64,000 nucleotides of DNA from CAVPPA01 sp963841325 (GCA_963841325.1 CAWJBZ010000008.1:1-64000), one strand, 5' to 3'. Counted from the first letter of the stretch, positions 45,702-55,764 are shown. Notes: generated by a model from the letters alone, not told the origin. A program made the numbers and translations.

Positions 45702-45815
45702 CTGACAGTTATTAGTATATAACTAACTTGCAGTATATTCGCGGAGGCATTATTATAAAAAAGGCAACAAGAGGGGCTATATAAATTTGTCTACGTTGTG
45801 AAGGATAATATAGTT

Positions 45816-46106
45816 ATGCTAGATATCTTTATTACATCCAGGGTCAGGCGCAAGATTATTGTAATTTATGCAAAATACCCTGATTTCAAGACACACGTAC
45901 GAGGTCTAGCAAAGCTGATTAAAGAAGATGCTGGGAATATTCAAAGAGAATTAAAAAGATTAGAAAAAGTTGGTTTTTTGATTTCTGAAAAGCAAGGGAA
46001 TACGAAAGTTTACTATACCAATAAACAATTTCCAATTTTTAAAGAATTACAAAGTATAGTGCTAAAATCACAACGTACTAGCCAAAAGAAAGCATTTACA
46101 CCTTAA
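45816..46106 (+). CDS. Small winged-helix regulator
   Basis: 96 residues from ATG 45816, spaced 9 bases from GAAGGA. The sequence (SRVRRKIIVIYAKYPDFKTH, then VRGLAKLIKEDAGNIQREL and GFLISEKQGNTKVYY) is an ArsR/MarR-like winged helix like the N-terminal half of the regulator at 9504. It could repress the adjacent priA or the following rpsU operon. Target unknown. Confidence 0.7.
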   Translation: MLDIFITSRVRRKIIVIYAKYPDFKTHVRGLAKLIKEDAGNIQRELKRLEKVGFLISEKQGNTKVYYTNKQFPIFKELQSIVLKSQRTSQKKAFTP

Positions 46107-46148
46107 TCTTCTTGTAAAATAACTCCTCTAAAGGTACAATTATTACCC

Positions 46149-46364
46149 ATGATACAGGTTACTCGAAAAGACTCTAAAGAATCAGTTGAAAATCTATTAC
46201 GCAGATTTAATCGGAAAGTTCAACAATCAGGTGTTGTTACTTCAGTTAAGCGTGGTCAATATTTTGAAAAACCAATGAGTAAACGAGAGCGGCGGGTGAG
46301 AGCTATACTTCGTCAAGAATACAAGTTAACTAAGTTGAAGAAAATAAAACTTGGTCAGAAATAA
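46149..46364 (+). CDS. rpsU: Ribosomal protein bS21
   Basis: 71 residues with the bS21 pattern (ESVENLLRRFNRKVQQSG, then KRERRVRAI). No ribosome-binding site; TACAAT at 46135-46140 is 8 bases before the ATG, suggesting leaderless initiation. First gene of rpsU-yqeY-adk-map. Confidence 0.9.
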   Translation: MIQVTRKDSKESVENLLRRFNRKVQQSGVVTSVKRGQYFEKPMSKRERRVRAILRQEYKLTKLKKIKLGQK

Positions 46365-46375
46365 TCATCTATCTA

Positions 46376-46828
46376 ATGCTTGAGGAAAAGATTAATCAAG
46401 ATCTAAAAATTGCTTTACTCGGGGGTGACAAACTTACAGTTAACACTCTTCGAAGCATTAAAAGTGCGATTTTAAATGTTAAAGTTGCCAATAGAAGTCG
46501 CGATCAGGCAATGTCAAATGACGATTTAATAGTTATATTAAAAAAAGAAGCTAGTAAACGTCAGGAAAGCGCGGATTTATACAAGCAGGGTGGAGATAAT
46601 AACCGAGCCAATATGGAGCTTACGGAAAAATCAATTATTGAAAAATATCTACCCACTCAATTAAGTGAAGAAGCAGTAGAGCAATTGGTCGATAAGACTA
46701 TTAAAGAACTAAATGCTCAAGATCTAACTTCTTTAGGAGCTGTTATTAACCAGGTAAAGCAACAAACTATCGGTCAAACCGATGGTTCTTTAATATCGCG
46801 GATTGCCAAAAAAAGGCTTGCAAAATGA
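46376..46828 (+). CDS. yqeY: YqeY/GatB-tail domain protein
   Basis: 150 residues. KIALLGGDKLTVNTLRSIKS, KKEASKRQESADLYKQGG and EKYLPTQLSEEAVEQLV are typical of the YqeY family, a helical domain related to the tRNA-binding tail of GatB. It usually lies next to rpsU, as here. Overlaps adk by 4 bases (ATGA). Confidence 0.9.
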   Translation: MLEEKINQDLKIALLGGDKLTVNTLRSIKSAILNVKVANRSRDQAMSNDDLIVILKKEASKRQESADLYKQGGDNNRANMELTEKSIIEKYLPTQLSEEAVEQLVDKTIKELNAQDLTSLGAVINQVKQQTIGQTDGSLISRIAKKRLAK

Positions 46829-47388
46829 TAATACTAATGGGTACTACCGGAAGCGGTAAGAGTTTGCAAGGTAGCTTATTTGCGGATAATAACGGATTTA
46901 TGTGGCTTTCGGTTGGTGAGTTATTAAGAATACTGGTAACCGGTAAACGACGTCGTGAAATGCTTCAGGGTAAACTTTTAAGCGATGAAGAATTAATTAA
47001 TATTATGGACAAAATATTTGATCTAATTAATCTAAAAGAAGAACTTGTACTAGATGGATTTCCACGAACCACTACTCAAGCAAAATGGTTACTGAAACAA
47101 ACCGAAGAAAATAGATTGCAGATTGAAGCAGTATTCAACCTAGTTATACTTCCAGATACTGCTCATCAAAGATTACAAGCTCGAAACCGTATTGATGACT
47201 CAGCTGAAGCTATTGATTATCGATTTAAAGAATATGACTCCGTCACCTACCCTATAATTCAACTTTTTAAGGAACAAGGTTTGCCGGTGTATGATATTGA
47301 TGCCAACCAAACACCGCAAGCTGTTCATGATTCAATCTGGAAACAGGTAAAAGAATTAAACATTTCTCAAAATGACAACAAAGATTAA
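46825..47388 (+). CDS. adk: Adenylate kinase-family nucleotide kinase
   Basis: 187 residues. P-loop GTTGSGKS at residues 6-13 and the nucleoside-binding DGFPRT near 94 mark an adenylate kinase. ARNRIDDSAEAIDYRFKEY corresponds to the lid and last arginines. The lid is short and has no zinc cysteines. It equilibrates AMP, ADP and ATP. The 3' end overlaps map by 17 bases. Confidence 0.88.
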   Translation: MIILMGTTGSGKSLQGSLFADNNGFMWLSVGELLRILVTGKRRREMLQGKLLSDEELINIMDKIFDLINLKEELVLDGFPRTTTQAKWLLKQTEENRLQIEAVFNLVILPDTAHQRLQARNRIDDSAEAIDYRFKEYDSVTYPIIQLFKEQGLPVYDIDANQTPQAVHDSIWKQVKELNISQNDNKD

Positions 47389-48127
47389 AACGTCAGCTGA
47401 AATTGCCGCAATGAGAGAAAGCGGTCAAATGCTGGCTACTGTCCTAAGGGTTGTATCTAAGAGTTGTATTTCTGGAATATCGACAAAAGAACTAGCTAAT
47501 ATTGCGGCAACTGAACTAAAAAGTTTGGGCGGTAAGCCGAGCTTTTTAGGCTATCAAGGCTTTCCAGATGTAATTTGTATTTCAATTAATGATGAAGTAG
47601 TACATGGAATACCAAGCCTGAAGCGATTGCTTGCCGAAGGAGATATAGTTGGACTTGATTTTGGGGTGACTTATAAAGGCATGGTTACCGATAGTGCAAT
47701 AAGCGTAATAGTCGGTCATCCTCAAAAAAAAGAATATGTTAAACTACTTCAAATTACTAAACAATCTTTATATGCAGCAATAAACATTGTTCACGATAAA
47801 ATTCGAGTCGGGGATATTGGTGCCGCTGTTGAATCTGTCGTTAGACCATGTAAATATGGTATTGTGCGAGATTTGGTTGGGCATGGTGTTGGTCACCAAC
47901 TTCATGAAGATCCTAATATCCCAAATTATGGACAAAAAAATACCGGACCATGGTTAACGGCAGGAATGACAATTGCTATAGAGCCAATGATCACTTTGGG
48001 AAACGAACAGGTTTATATAGCCGATGATGGTTGGACAATTAAAACTGTTGATGGATCATGGTCAGCACACTTTGAACACACAATACTTATACTTAAAGAA
48101 GCTGCAGAAATCCTTACAAAGATATAA
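47372..48127 (+). CDS. map: Methionine aminopeptidase type I
   Basis: 251 residues. Metal ligands are seen in GLDFGVTYKGMVTDSAISV, the His in GHGVGHQLHEDPNIPN, and the Glu residues in AIEPMITLG and HFEHTILI. It trims the initiator Met after deformylase. Start overlaps adk, as in the common adk-map pairing. Confidence 0.95.
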   Translation: MTTKIKTSAEIAAMRESGQMLATVLRVVSKSCISGISTKELANIAATELKSLGGKPSFLGYQGFPDVICISINDEVVHGIPSLKRLLAEGDIVGLDFGVTYKGMVTDSAISVIVGHPQKKEYVKLLQITKQSLYAAINIVHDKIRVGDIGAAVESVVRPCKYGIVRDLVGHGVGHQLHEDPNIPNYGQKNTGPWLTAGMTIAIEPMITLGNEQVYIADDGWTIKTVDGSWSAHFEHTILILKEAAEILTKI

Positions 48128-48166
48128 CTCTTCTGCATAGGCTTGCTCTAACAGAGATATAAGCGT

Positions 48167-48172
48167 TATACT
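48167..48172 (+). promoter_or_regulatory. -10 box directly before ftsA
   Basis: TATACT, with TTGCTC at 48143-48148 (18-base spacer). The expected start of transcription coincides with the ftsA ATG. Confidence 0.5.
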
Positions 48173-48179
48173 ACACCTG

Positions 48180-49412
48180 ATGCGCGATTCTAATGTTAAT
48201 CATTTTGTTGGTCTAGATGTTGGTACTAGCACGGTTCGTTGTGTAGTTGGGATGTTGGACCCTAATGGAGGTGGTAAGTTATCGATTATAGGTCATGGGT
48301 CAGCGCCAAACATCGGCATGCGTAAAGGTGTAGTGGTTCATGTAGATGATACTACTGAAGCAATCACCCAGGCATTAACCGAAGCGGAACGTATCTCAGG
48401 AGTACATATTAGCCGGGCAACGGTAAACGTTAACGGTATTCATGTAGGCGGATTAGATTCCAAGGGGGTTATTGCAGTAAGTGCTGCAAATAGCGAGATA
48501 ACACCACAAGATCGTCAGCGGGTTGAAGAAGCAGCAACAGTTGTTAACTTCCCACCAAATAGGGAAATTGTTCAGTTTTTTGCAAAGAATTACAGTTTGG
48601 ATGGGCAATATGGTATTAAGGATCCAGTCGGTATGCGTGGGGTGCGTTTAGAAGTCGATGCTCATATCGTAACCGCAGCTACTCCTAACATACGTAATTT
48701 GGATTTGACTTTGGAAAAAGCCGGTATTATTCCCAATCACCACACCGTTTCAAGTCTAGCTTCAGCTGAGGCAGTCTTAAGTCGACAACAAAAGGAAGCT
48801 GGTACCGTATTACTAGATATTGGATCAAGTACTACTAATTTAATAGTCGTAGAAGACGGCGAAGTACAACATATAGCCGTTATTGGAGTTGGTGGATCTT
48901 ATATTACTAATGACTTAGCCATTGGACTTAAAACTGATCTAGATATTGCTGAACGAGTTAAAGTAGAACATGCCTGTCTTGGTGAAAGAAAGAAATCCAC
49001 AGCAACTTTAATGGTCGGGAGTACTCACTATAACTTTTCTATAGATGACATAATGATGATAACTGAAGCAAGAGTTGATGAACTTTTTGAGTATGTTGAT
49101 AAAGAGTTACATAAGATAAGACGATCTAGAAAATTACCTGGCGGTGTTGTATTAACTGGTGGTACTGCTAAATTACCCGGTATAGCTGATTTTGCTAAGG
49201 AAAAGCTACAATTAGCAGCTAGAATCGGAAGATTACAACCCATTTCAGGGCTAGTTGACATAGTAGACGATGTATCATATACAACAGCAATTGGTTTAAT
49301 GTTACTGGATATGCTGCTATTACCAGATTCAACGTTAAATACTTCTAAACTGTCAATTGATGGTGCGATGGGAATGGTTGATACAATATTACATCGTTTT
49401 CGTCGTAATTAG
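48180..49412 (+). CDS. ftsA: Cell-division protein FtsA
   Basis: Actin-like protein that anchors FtsZ to the membrane. 410 residues. VGLDVGTSTVRCVVG is the phosphate-1 motif; TVNVNGIHVGG and DIGSSTTNLIVVEDG follow, with GGVVLTGGTAKLPGI near 320. The C-terminal end (GMVDTILHRFRRN) is a plausible amphipathic membrane anchor. No ribosome-binding site; likely leaderless. ftsZ lies 130 bases downstream with its own promoter. Confidence 0.93.
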   Translation: MRDSNVNHFVGLDVGTSTVRCVVGMLDPNGGGKLSIIGHGSAPNIGMRKGVVVHVDDTTEAITQALTEAERISGVHISRATVNVNGIHVGGLDSKGVIAVSAANSEITPQDRQRVEEAATVVNFPPNREIVQFFAKNYSLDGQYGIKDPVGMRGVRLEVDAHIVTAATPNIRNLDLTLEKAGIIPNHHTVSSLASAEAVLSRQQKEAGTVLLDIGSSTTNLIVVEDGEVQHIAVIGVGGSYITNDLAIGLKTDLDIAERVKVEHACLGERKKSTATLMVGSTHYNFSIDDIMMITEARVDELFEYVDKELHKIRRSRKLPGGVVLTGGTAKLPGIADFAKEKLQLAARIGRLQPISGLVDIVDDVSYTTAIGLMLLDMLLLPDSTLNTSKLSIDGAMGMVDTILHRFRRN

Positions 49413-49480
49413 AATAATAACTCGGCTTAATTTTAACTGAATACAATAATTAAACATTAAAAATTAGTCTGTATAATTTA

Positions 49481-49509
49481 TTGAACTGACAAAATAGCTA
49501 GCGTATACT
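49481..49509 (+). promoter_or_regulatory. ftsZ promoter TTGAAC-17-TATACT
   Basis: TTGAAC at 49481-49486 and TATACT at 49504-49509, 33 bases before the ftsZ ATG, which has GAGGGAA upstream. Confidence 0.7.
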
Positions 49510-49541
49510 ACGAAAGTACAATTTATGAGTAGAGGGAATTC

Positions 49542-50876
49542 ATGCCGCAAGTAATAGAACCAGCTATAGAAACGTTCGCAAAAATTAAAGTTGTAGGAGT
49601 AGGTGGAGCAGGCGGAGCAGCCATTAATCGTATGGTTGAAGCGGGTATTGATGGAGTGGAATATATATCAATCAATACTGATGCTCAAGCGCTTCATAAT
49701 TCAAAAGCCGACGTAAAACTACATATTGGTAAGGAGACTACCAAAGGCTTAGGGGCTGGTGCAGATCCAGTTATAGGTGAACAAGCTGCCGAAGAATCAT
49801 TGGAAGACATTAGAAAAGAAATGACTAATGCCGATATGGCTTTTATCACCTTAGGGGCAGGAGGTGGAACTGGTAGTGGGGCGGGTTATATTGTTGCCCA
49901 AGCGGCTCGAGATCAAGGCGCATTAGTGGTAGGTTTTGCGACTAAGCCCTTCGCATTTGAGGGAGAGAAGCGACGACGTAACGCCGAAGTAGCCATTGAT
50001 AAACTGCGTCGATCAGTTGACACTTTGATAGTTATACCAAATGATCGTTTATTACAAACCATTGATCGCCAAACGCCATTATTAGAAGCATTTAAGGTAG
50101 CTGATGATGTCTTGCGTCAAGGAGTACAGGGAATCTCTGATCTAATTACTGTTCATGGGTTGATAAATCTAGACTTTGCAGACGTTAAAACAGTGATGAG
50201 TAATGCTGGTTCGGCGTTAATGGGTATCGGACGAGCAAGTGGAGAAAATCGTGCCGTAGTAGCTGCTCAACAGGCCATCGAATCGCCATTATTAGAAATA
50301 TCAATAGATGGCGCGCGCGGTATATTGTTTAACGTTATCGGTGGTAACGATTTAACTATGCATGAAATAAATGCCGCGGCCGAGACAATAACCAATGCCG
50401 CTGATCCGGACGCCAATATTATATTTGGTGCCACTATCAATCCAGAATTGGAAGGCGAAGTTATTGTTACAGTTGTTGCAACCGGTTTCGAAGCATCATA
50501 TTTTACTAACCGCCAATCTGTTGCTCAGTCAAGACAAGGTGTTGAGGAAATTGAAGAACCTGAACCAGTAACAAGCGTAACGGATGAATCAACAACAGGG
50601 ATATCTCGAGACGAAGAAACCGAGATCTCAAACTTAGATATGTCACTTGAAGAAAAAAATAAAACCACATCATCTGGCTTTAATCTTGAAGACGAACATG
50701 AACCAATGGCTAATATCTGGACTACCGATAAAGATGAGCCTGATAATGAAGATAATCAAGCGGTAACCAGTAATGATGTTGGGGATGAAGCGCCTGAAGA
50801 GCCATCATTTTTAAGAAGGTTGAGACATTACAAAACAAAGAAAGCCAAAAAAGACAATTCCAAAGAAGAAAAATAG
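49542..50876 (+). CDS. ftsZ: Cell-division GTPase FtsZ
   Basis: Forms the Z-ring. 444 residues. The GTP-binding GAGGGTGSGAG motif (in FITLGAGGGTGSGAGYIVA) is near residue 106, with VGVGGAGGAAINRM at the front and VIPNDRLLQTIDRQT in the core. The C-terminal linker (about 330-430) is long and very acidic. The protein ends in a basic stretch (KTKKAKKDNSKEEK) with no obvious conserved peptide for FtsA binding. Confidence 0.96.
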   Translation: MPQVIEPAIETFAKIKVVGVGGAGGAAINRMVEAGIDGVEYISINTDAQALHNSKADVKLHIGKETTKGLGAGADPVIGEQAAEESLEDIRKEMTNADMAFITLGAGGGTGSGAGYIVAQAARDQGALVVGFATKPFAFEGEKRRRNAEVAIDKLRRSVDTLIVIPNDRLLQTIDRQTPLLEAFKVADDVLRQGVQGISDLITVHGLINLDFADVKTVMSNAGSALMGIGRASGENRAVVAAQQAIESPLLEISIDGARGILFNVIGGNDLTMHEINAAAETITNAADPDANIIFGATINPELEGEVIVTVVATGFEASYFTNRQSVAQSRQGVEEIEEPEPVTSVTDESTTGISRDEETEISNLDMSLEEKNKTTSSGFNLEDEHEPMANIWTTDKDEPDNEDNQAVTSNDVGDEAPEEPSFLRRLRHYKTKKAKKDNSKEEK

Positions 50877-51010
50877 AAAATCATGTACTATAAATTACAC
50901 CATATTTTATTTGCAAAACGCTATAGGTATAGGTAGCATAGAGTGTTAGAGCACTATATATGGAACAGATATGCTAGTACATTATGATTTATATATAAAG
51001 GAGATAATCA

Positions 51011-51493
51011 GTGAAATGCAATCGTTGTCAGCATGATGACACAAAAGTAATTGAATCACGTGATGTTGCTGAGGGGCAATCTATTCGTCGACGGCGAGTC
51101 TGTACGGCTTGTAATTATCGATTTACTACCTATGAAAGAATTGAACGCCCGCAACTGGTGGTAATTAAAAGCGATGGCAAACGGGAGTTATTTAATCGTG
51201 AAAAATTACTTACCGGACTAAATAAAGCTAGTGAAAAAACCTCAATTAGCAGTGTTCAACTAGAAAGATTAGTTGCGGACATTGAAGATTATCTTTATGC
51301 CAGCGGGGAATCAGAAATAAGAAGTTCAGCTATTGGTGAACTGGTTATGAATCGTCTTGCCTTATTGAATGAAGTAGCTTATGTCCGATTTGCTAGTGTA
51401 TACAGACACTTTAAAGATATAACTGGATTTGAAAAGGAGCTATCAAATATAAGGCAACAACGAAGAAACAAGCATTTAGTCAAGAAGCACTGA
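51011..51493 (+). CDS. nrdR: Transcriptional repressor NrdR
   Basis: 160 residues, the usual length. Zinc ribbon CNRCQHDDTKVIESRD...RRRRVCTACNYRFTTYER and ATP-cone (FNREKLLTGLNKASEKTSIS, GELVMNRLALLNEVAYVRFASVYR in two parts). Represses ribonucleotide reductase genes when dATP is high. GTG start preceded by AAAGGAG. nrdJ is directly downstream. A shorter paralog is at 4990-5400. Confidence 0.95.
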   Translation: MKCNRCQHDDTKVIESRDVAEGQSIRRRRVCTACNYRFTTYERIERPQLVVIKSDGKRELFNREKLLTGLNKASEKTSISSVQLERLVADIEDYLYASGESEIRSSAIGELVMNRLALLNEVAYVRFASVYRHFKDITGFEKELSNIRQQRRNKHLVKKH

Positions 51494-51504
51494 TCTTGAC
51501 TGTT

Positions 51505-51592
51505 CCCTAAGGGTTTTATAATATTTATAAAACTCATAGGGAGCTTCAGCCACCAGTATACGAGAGCAACTGGTAGGAGGAACTCTAAACAA
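51505..51592 (+). promoter_or_regulatory. Inverted repeats in the nrdR-nrdJ gap
   Basis: CCCTA...TAGGG encloses the perfect palindrome GTTTTATAA-tat-TTATAAAAC; further on ACCAGT pairs with ACTGGT just before AGGAGG. The AT-rich palindrome could be an NrdR operator or part of the nrdR terminator. It does not match the textbook NrdR box closely. Confidence 0.4.
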
Positions 51593-51630
51593 ACATTAAA
51601 CAAATTAAGTTAAATAAAAGTGAGGAAAAT

Positions 51631-54600
51631 ATGAGTCAAACCACTAGCCTAAGAATTGGGCGATACTTTACTCGCCCCCAAACCAAGGCATATAGCCAGC
51701 TAAAATGGGTCAAGCGTGACTCAATTATTATAAATCCGTTAATCAATCAACCTGTTTTTGAGCAACAAGGGGTAGAATTTCCAAACACCTGGTCGCTCAA
51801 TGCAATTAATATTGTGGCTCAGAAATACTTTACTGGAACACCTGGAACAGCTGAACGAGAATCATCACTCAAGGTATTAATAGACAGGGTTGTAGATACT
51901 ATCACTCGACAAGGTATTCAAGAAGGATATTTTGAGTCTAATACTGAAGCCGAGGATTTTCGTGAAGAACTTAAATATGTATTAGCAACTCAGAAAGCTG
52001 CCTTTAACTCTCCAGTCTGGTTTAATATTGGTGCTCCGGGTCGACATCAACAAGCAAGTGCTTGTTTTATTTTAAGTATTGAAGATACTATGCAGTCTAT
52101 TTTGAATTGGTATGCGGAAGAAGGAATGATCTTCAAAGGTGGATCTGGGGCGGGAATTAACCTTAGTCCATTGCGTTCATCAAACGAAAGATTGCATAAA
52201 AGTGCCGGTACCGCTTCAGGACCGTTAAGCTTTATGCGGGGTGCAGATTCTTCTGCTGGTGCCATCAAGAGTGGCGGAAAATGTTATAAAGAGGGGACAT
52301 TAGTTGCCACACCTACCGGTCAGAGGCCTATAGAACAGCTAAGAATAAATGATCTAGTCTTAACCCACCATGGGCCGAAATCTGTTGTAGATTTTATGGC
52401 AAATGGACGAAAGCAGTGTTACCGAGTCAGGACAAATGAAGGCTATGAAGTCGAAGTGACAGCTGGACACAAATTTGCATATTGGGATACGTATAGTGGT
52501 CGTTTCTCGGTAAAGCCTATTGAGACTTTTCTGCCTGGCGATGCCCTCTATGCCTTAATAGAACCGGCTGTTGAGGGAGAACGGATATTTCTCAGGCCTC
52601 CAAGAAAGGTTGACCCTAAAAATGCTACCACCACGATTGAAATGACATTCCCTGAAGAACTTGACGAACGGTTAGCTTATGTAATTGGTTTAACTTACGG
52701 TGATACCGAATTGAGGACCGTTTATCCATATCGGCTAAGAGTAGCCTTCTGTAAGGATAATGCCGGGCAAGCCTCTGCCAAAAGATTCAGTGACTATTGT
52801 AAGCAGCTTTTCGGTGGGCGCCCAATAGTTCTCGAAGATTTCTTGACATATCAAGTGTTAGGATTTACTCGTAAGCGTTTAGTTGATTTCTTAGTAGTTA
52901 ATAATTTAGCAAAAGGTAAAGCTGGTAATTTAGTATTCCCGTCCTCGCTCTTTTGTGCAGAACCAGGAATCCGTGCTGCCTTTGTTGCTGGTCTAATCGA
53001 TGCCGACGGCACATATCGACAACGTGGTGGGTGGAGCATCTCGTCCATTGACCGTACTTTCTTGATAGATTTGCAACGTTTATTGTTAAGTCTCGGCGTA
53101 CCTTCCAAGCTTAAATTGTCGCGCCAGGCAAAAGGTAACTGGCAGACTCTTTACCGCCTTAACGTTGTTGGATATACGTTCATAGATCGCTTGGTGCAGT
53201 ATATTTTGCCATACTCTGCCAAAGCTCAGCTATCATATATACCTTCTCCAGGGGCTGATAAAGGTTGGGGCTACCGCCCGTCACTTTTTAACGAGTTTGT
53301 ATCGCGCATACAGCAGAGAGGTAGTTACCATCTAGTGGAGCGAACGCTGGGAGCTACGAATGAAACGAGCGGCTACAGAGCCGTAGCAACACTTACCGCT
53401 CATCCTGAAACCGCTGTCGCTGCTTATGCTAAAGAAATATCGACATGTGTCCAGTTAACTTTAGAATCAGTAACTTCAACTGAAGTTGCTGAAACATACG
53501 ATATTGAAGTGGAAGATGATCATCTGTTATCGGCCAACGGTATATACGCTTCGAACACCCGGCGCGCCGCTAAAATGGTGATTTTAAATGTGGATCATCC
53601 AGATATTGAAGAATTCATCTGGTGCAAAGCAATTGAAGAGCGTAAAGCTCGGGTTTTGGAAGCAGCTGGATTTGATATGACTTTAGATGGCAAAGACTTT
53701 TTTAGCGTGCAGTATCAAAATGCCAATAACTCGGTCCGGGTAACTGACGATTTTATGCAAGCCGTAATTGATGATCAGGACTGGGCTTTACGAGAAGTGA
53801 CCACTGGTAAAGTGGTGAAAACAGTTAAAGCTAAACAACTTTTTAATCAGATATCTGAAGCTGCTCATGAATGTGCTGATCCCGGAATGCAGTTTGATAC
53901 CACCATTAATAAATGGCATACCGTACCAAATGCCGGCAGAATTAATGCTAGTAATCCCTGCAGTGAATATATGCACCTAGATAACTCAGCCTGTAATCTA
54001 GCCAGTATTAATTTATTAGCCTATTTAAAAGAAGATAATTCATTTGATATCGAAGCATTTAAACATACCATTGAACTAGTAATCACTGCTCAAGAAATAT
54101 TGGTTGGTTACTCGGAGTATCCGACCGAAAAAATGACTAAGAATGCACGAGCCTTTAGAGAACTCGGCCTTGGTTATGCTAACCTTGGCGCTCTCTTAAT
54201 GGCCCAGGGCCTACCATATGATTCTGACGAAGGTCGTGCTCAAGCAGCGGCTATCACAGCGCTTATGACTGGCCATGCCTATACCACCAGCGCCAAGATT
54301 GCCCGGATGGTTGGTCCATTTGCTGGCTATCTTAGAGATCGTGAAGCAATGCTTAATGTGCTTCAAATGCATCGAGAGGAAGTATCACATATCGATGCCG
54401 GTTTAGTATCCGAAGAGCTATTAAGTGCTGCGGCTAGTGTCTGGGATGAAGTAGTAGAGTATAGCCAACGATATGGTGTTCGTAATTCACAAGTTAGTCT
54501 ACTAGCCCCTACTGGCACAATTGGTTTAATGATGGATTGTGACACTACCGGTATCGAACCAGACCTCGGCCTAGTTAAACTTAAAAAATTAGTTGGTGGC

Positions 54601-55764
54601 GGTACTATGAATATCGTTAATCATACTGTTCCTCGTGCCCTTAACGCTTTGGACTATTCGTCGACACAGGTTGAAGATATTGTGAATTATATAGATACCG
54701 AGAAAACTATCCTTGGGGCGCCACATCTTAAGAAAGAGCATAAACCAGTTTTTGCTTGTTCAATGGGTGATAATGCCATTCATTATCAAGGACACGTTAA
54801 AATGATGGCTGCTGTTCAGCCGTTTCTATCCGGGGCTATCAGTAAAACCGTTAATATGCCGGAAAATGTTACGGTGGAAGAAGTTGAACAGTTGCATATT
54901 GATGCCTGGAAAATGGGCCTAAAAGCAGTTGCCATTTATCGTGACAACTGTAAACTTGCTCAACCGTTAACTATGGCTAAAAAGGAAGATAACAATCAAG
55001 CCGTGGAGATATCAAATACTGATTTGACGACAGCATCATCGACTGACGGACGCATTGTAGTAAAAGGTGCCATACGTCGTGCACTACCCAGACGTCGTAA
55101 TAGTAAGACCTACAAATTCCGTATCGCTGATCTGAAGGGTTACTTTACTGTTGGTGAATATGACGATGGCACACCCGGTGAGTTATTTATCAGCGTCTCA
55201 AAACAAGGGTCCACATTATCGGGTCTAATGGACTCATTTGCTATTGCCGTAAGTCATGGCTTGCAATATGGCGTACCCCTAAAAAGTTATGTTAGAACAT
55301 TAATGAGTACTGGTTTTGCTCCATCTGGTATCACTGATGACGAAGAGATCCGGACCGCTAGTTCGATTACTGATTATATCTGTCGACGTCTTGCTATCGA
55401 TTATCTGTCATTTGATGACCGTCTAGAACTTGGATTAGCATCACTAGATGATATGCCCGAACAACAAACCACTTTATTAACTGATGACCGATCACTAACT
55501 GGTCAGTTGATAGAAGTTGAAGAAAGATCAGCTGAACTGAAAGGCATTACCAGTGACCAAACGATTCTAATAAACTCAATTATGCCAGTCACAAACAACG
55601 TTAAAGAAAATACTGAAATTACCAACTTCTCTAGCCAAAAAATTACTAAAACAATTCCAAAAGATAATTCAGCCCCACTTTGTAATAACTGCGGTAATCA
55701 AACACAGCGATCTGGTAGCTGTTATGTCTGTATGGCATGCGGGTCAACCACCGGTTGTAGTTAA
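51631..55764 (+). CDS. nrdJ: Adenosylcobalamin-dependent ribonucleotide reductase (class II) with intein
   Basis: 1377 residues, about 952 after removing the intein. It makes deoxynucleotides using coenzyme B12. Landmarks are FNSPVWFNIG near 135, the active-site region NPCSEYMHLDNSACNLASIN, SLLAPTGTIGLMMDCDTTGIEPD and a C-terminal zinc ribbon (CNNCGNQ...CYVCMACGS). The intein splits GGK/TRRAAKM, a conserved catalytic-core site. Ribosome-binding GTGAGGAAAAT precedes the ATG. No second reductase class is seen in this window, so dNTP supply may depend on acquired cobalamin. Confidence 0.94.
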   Translation: MSQTTSLRIGRYFTRPQTKAYSQLKWVKRDSIIINPLINQPVFEQQGVEFPNTWSLNAINIVAQKYFTGTPGTAERESSLKVLIDRVVDTITRQGIQEGYFESNTEAEDFREELKYVLATQKAAFNSPVWFNIGAPGRHQQASACFILSIEDTMQSILNWYAEEGMIFKGGSGAGINLSPLRSSNERLHKSAGTASGPLSFMRGADSSAGAIKSGGKCYKEGTLVATPTGQRPIEQLRINDLVLTHHGPKSVVDFMANGRKQCYRVRTNEGYEVEVTAGHKFAYWDTYSGRFSVKPIETFLPGDALYALIEPAVEGERIFLRPPRKVDPKNATTTIEMTFPEELDERLAYVIGLTYGDTELRTVYPYRLRVAFCKDNAGQASAKRFSDYCKQLFGGRPIVLEDFLTYQVLGFTRKRLVDFLVVNNLAKGKAGNLVFPSSLFCAEPGIRAAFVAGLIDADGTYRQRGGWSISSIDRTFLIDLQRLLLSLGVPSKLKLSRQAKGNWQTLYRLNVVGYTFIDRLVQYILPYSAKAQLSYIPSPGADKGWGYRPSLFNEFVSRIQQRGSYHLVERTLGATNETSGYRAVATLTAHPETAVAAYAKEISTCVQLTLESVTSTEVAETYDIEVEDDHLLSANGIYASNTRRAAKMVILNVDHPDIEEFIWCKAIEERKARVLEAAGFDMTLDGKDFFSVQYQNANNSVRVTDDFMQAVIDDQDWALREVTTGKVVKTVKAKQLFNQISEAAHECADPGMQFDTTINKWHTVPNAGRINASNPCSEYMHLDNSACNLASINLLAYLKEDNSFDIEAFKHTIELVITAQEILVGYSEYPTEKMTKNARAFRELGLGYANLGALLMAQGLPYDSDEGRAQAAAITALMTGHAYTTSAKIARMVGPFAGYLRDREAMLNVLQMHREEVSHIDAGLVSEELLSAAASVWDEVVEYSQRYGVRNSQVSLLAPTGTIGLMMDCDTTGIEPDLGLVKLKKLVGGGTMNIVNHTVPRALNALDYSSTQVEDIVNYIDTEKTILGAPHLKKEHKPVFACSMGDNAIHYQGHVKMMAAVQPFLSGAISKTVNMPENVTVEEVEQLHIDAWKMGLKAVAIYRDNCKLAQPLTMAKKEDNNQAVEISNTDLTTASSTDGRIVVKGAIRRALPRRRNSKTYKFRIADLKGYFTVGEYDDGTPGELFISVSKQGSTLSGLMDSFAIAVSHGLQYGVPLKSYVRTLMSTGFAPSGITDDEEIRTASSITDYICRRLAIDYLSFDDRLELGLASLDDMPEQQTTLLTDDRSLTGQLIEVEERSAELKGITSDQTILINSIMPVTNNVKENTEITNFSSQKITKTIPKDNSAPLCNNCGNQTQRSGSCYVCMACGSTTGCS
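52282..53556 (+). other. LAGLIDADG-bearing intein within nrdJ
   Basis: Residues 218-642 of the precursor (425 residues). Block A starts CYKEGTLVATPTG, block B has TAGHKF, the endonuclease motifs are LAYVIGLTYGDTE (348-360) and FVAGLIDADGTY (451-462), and block F is VAETYDIEVEDDHLLSANG. It ends in YASN before extein Thr. The usual penultimate His is Ser, a variant that can slow or alter splicing. First residue Cys and +1 residue Thr are both splicing-competent. Confidence 0.92.
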
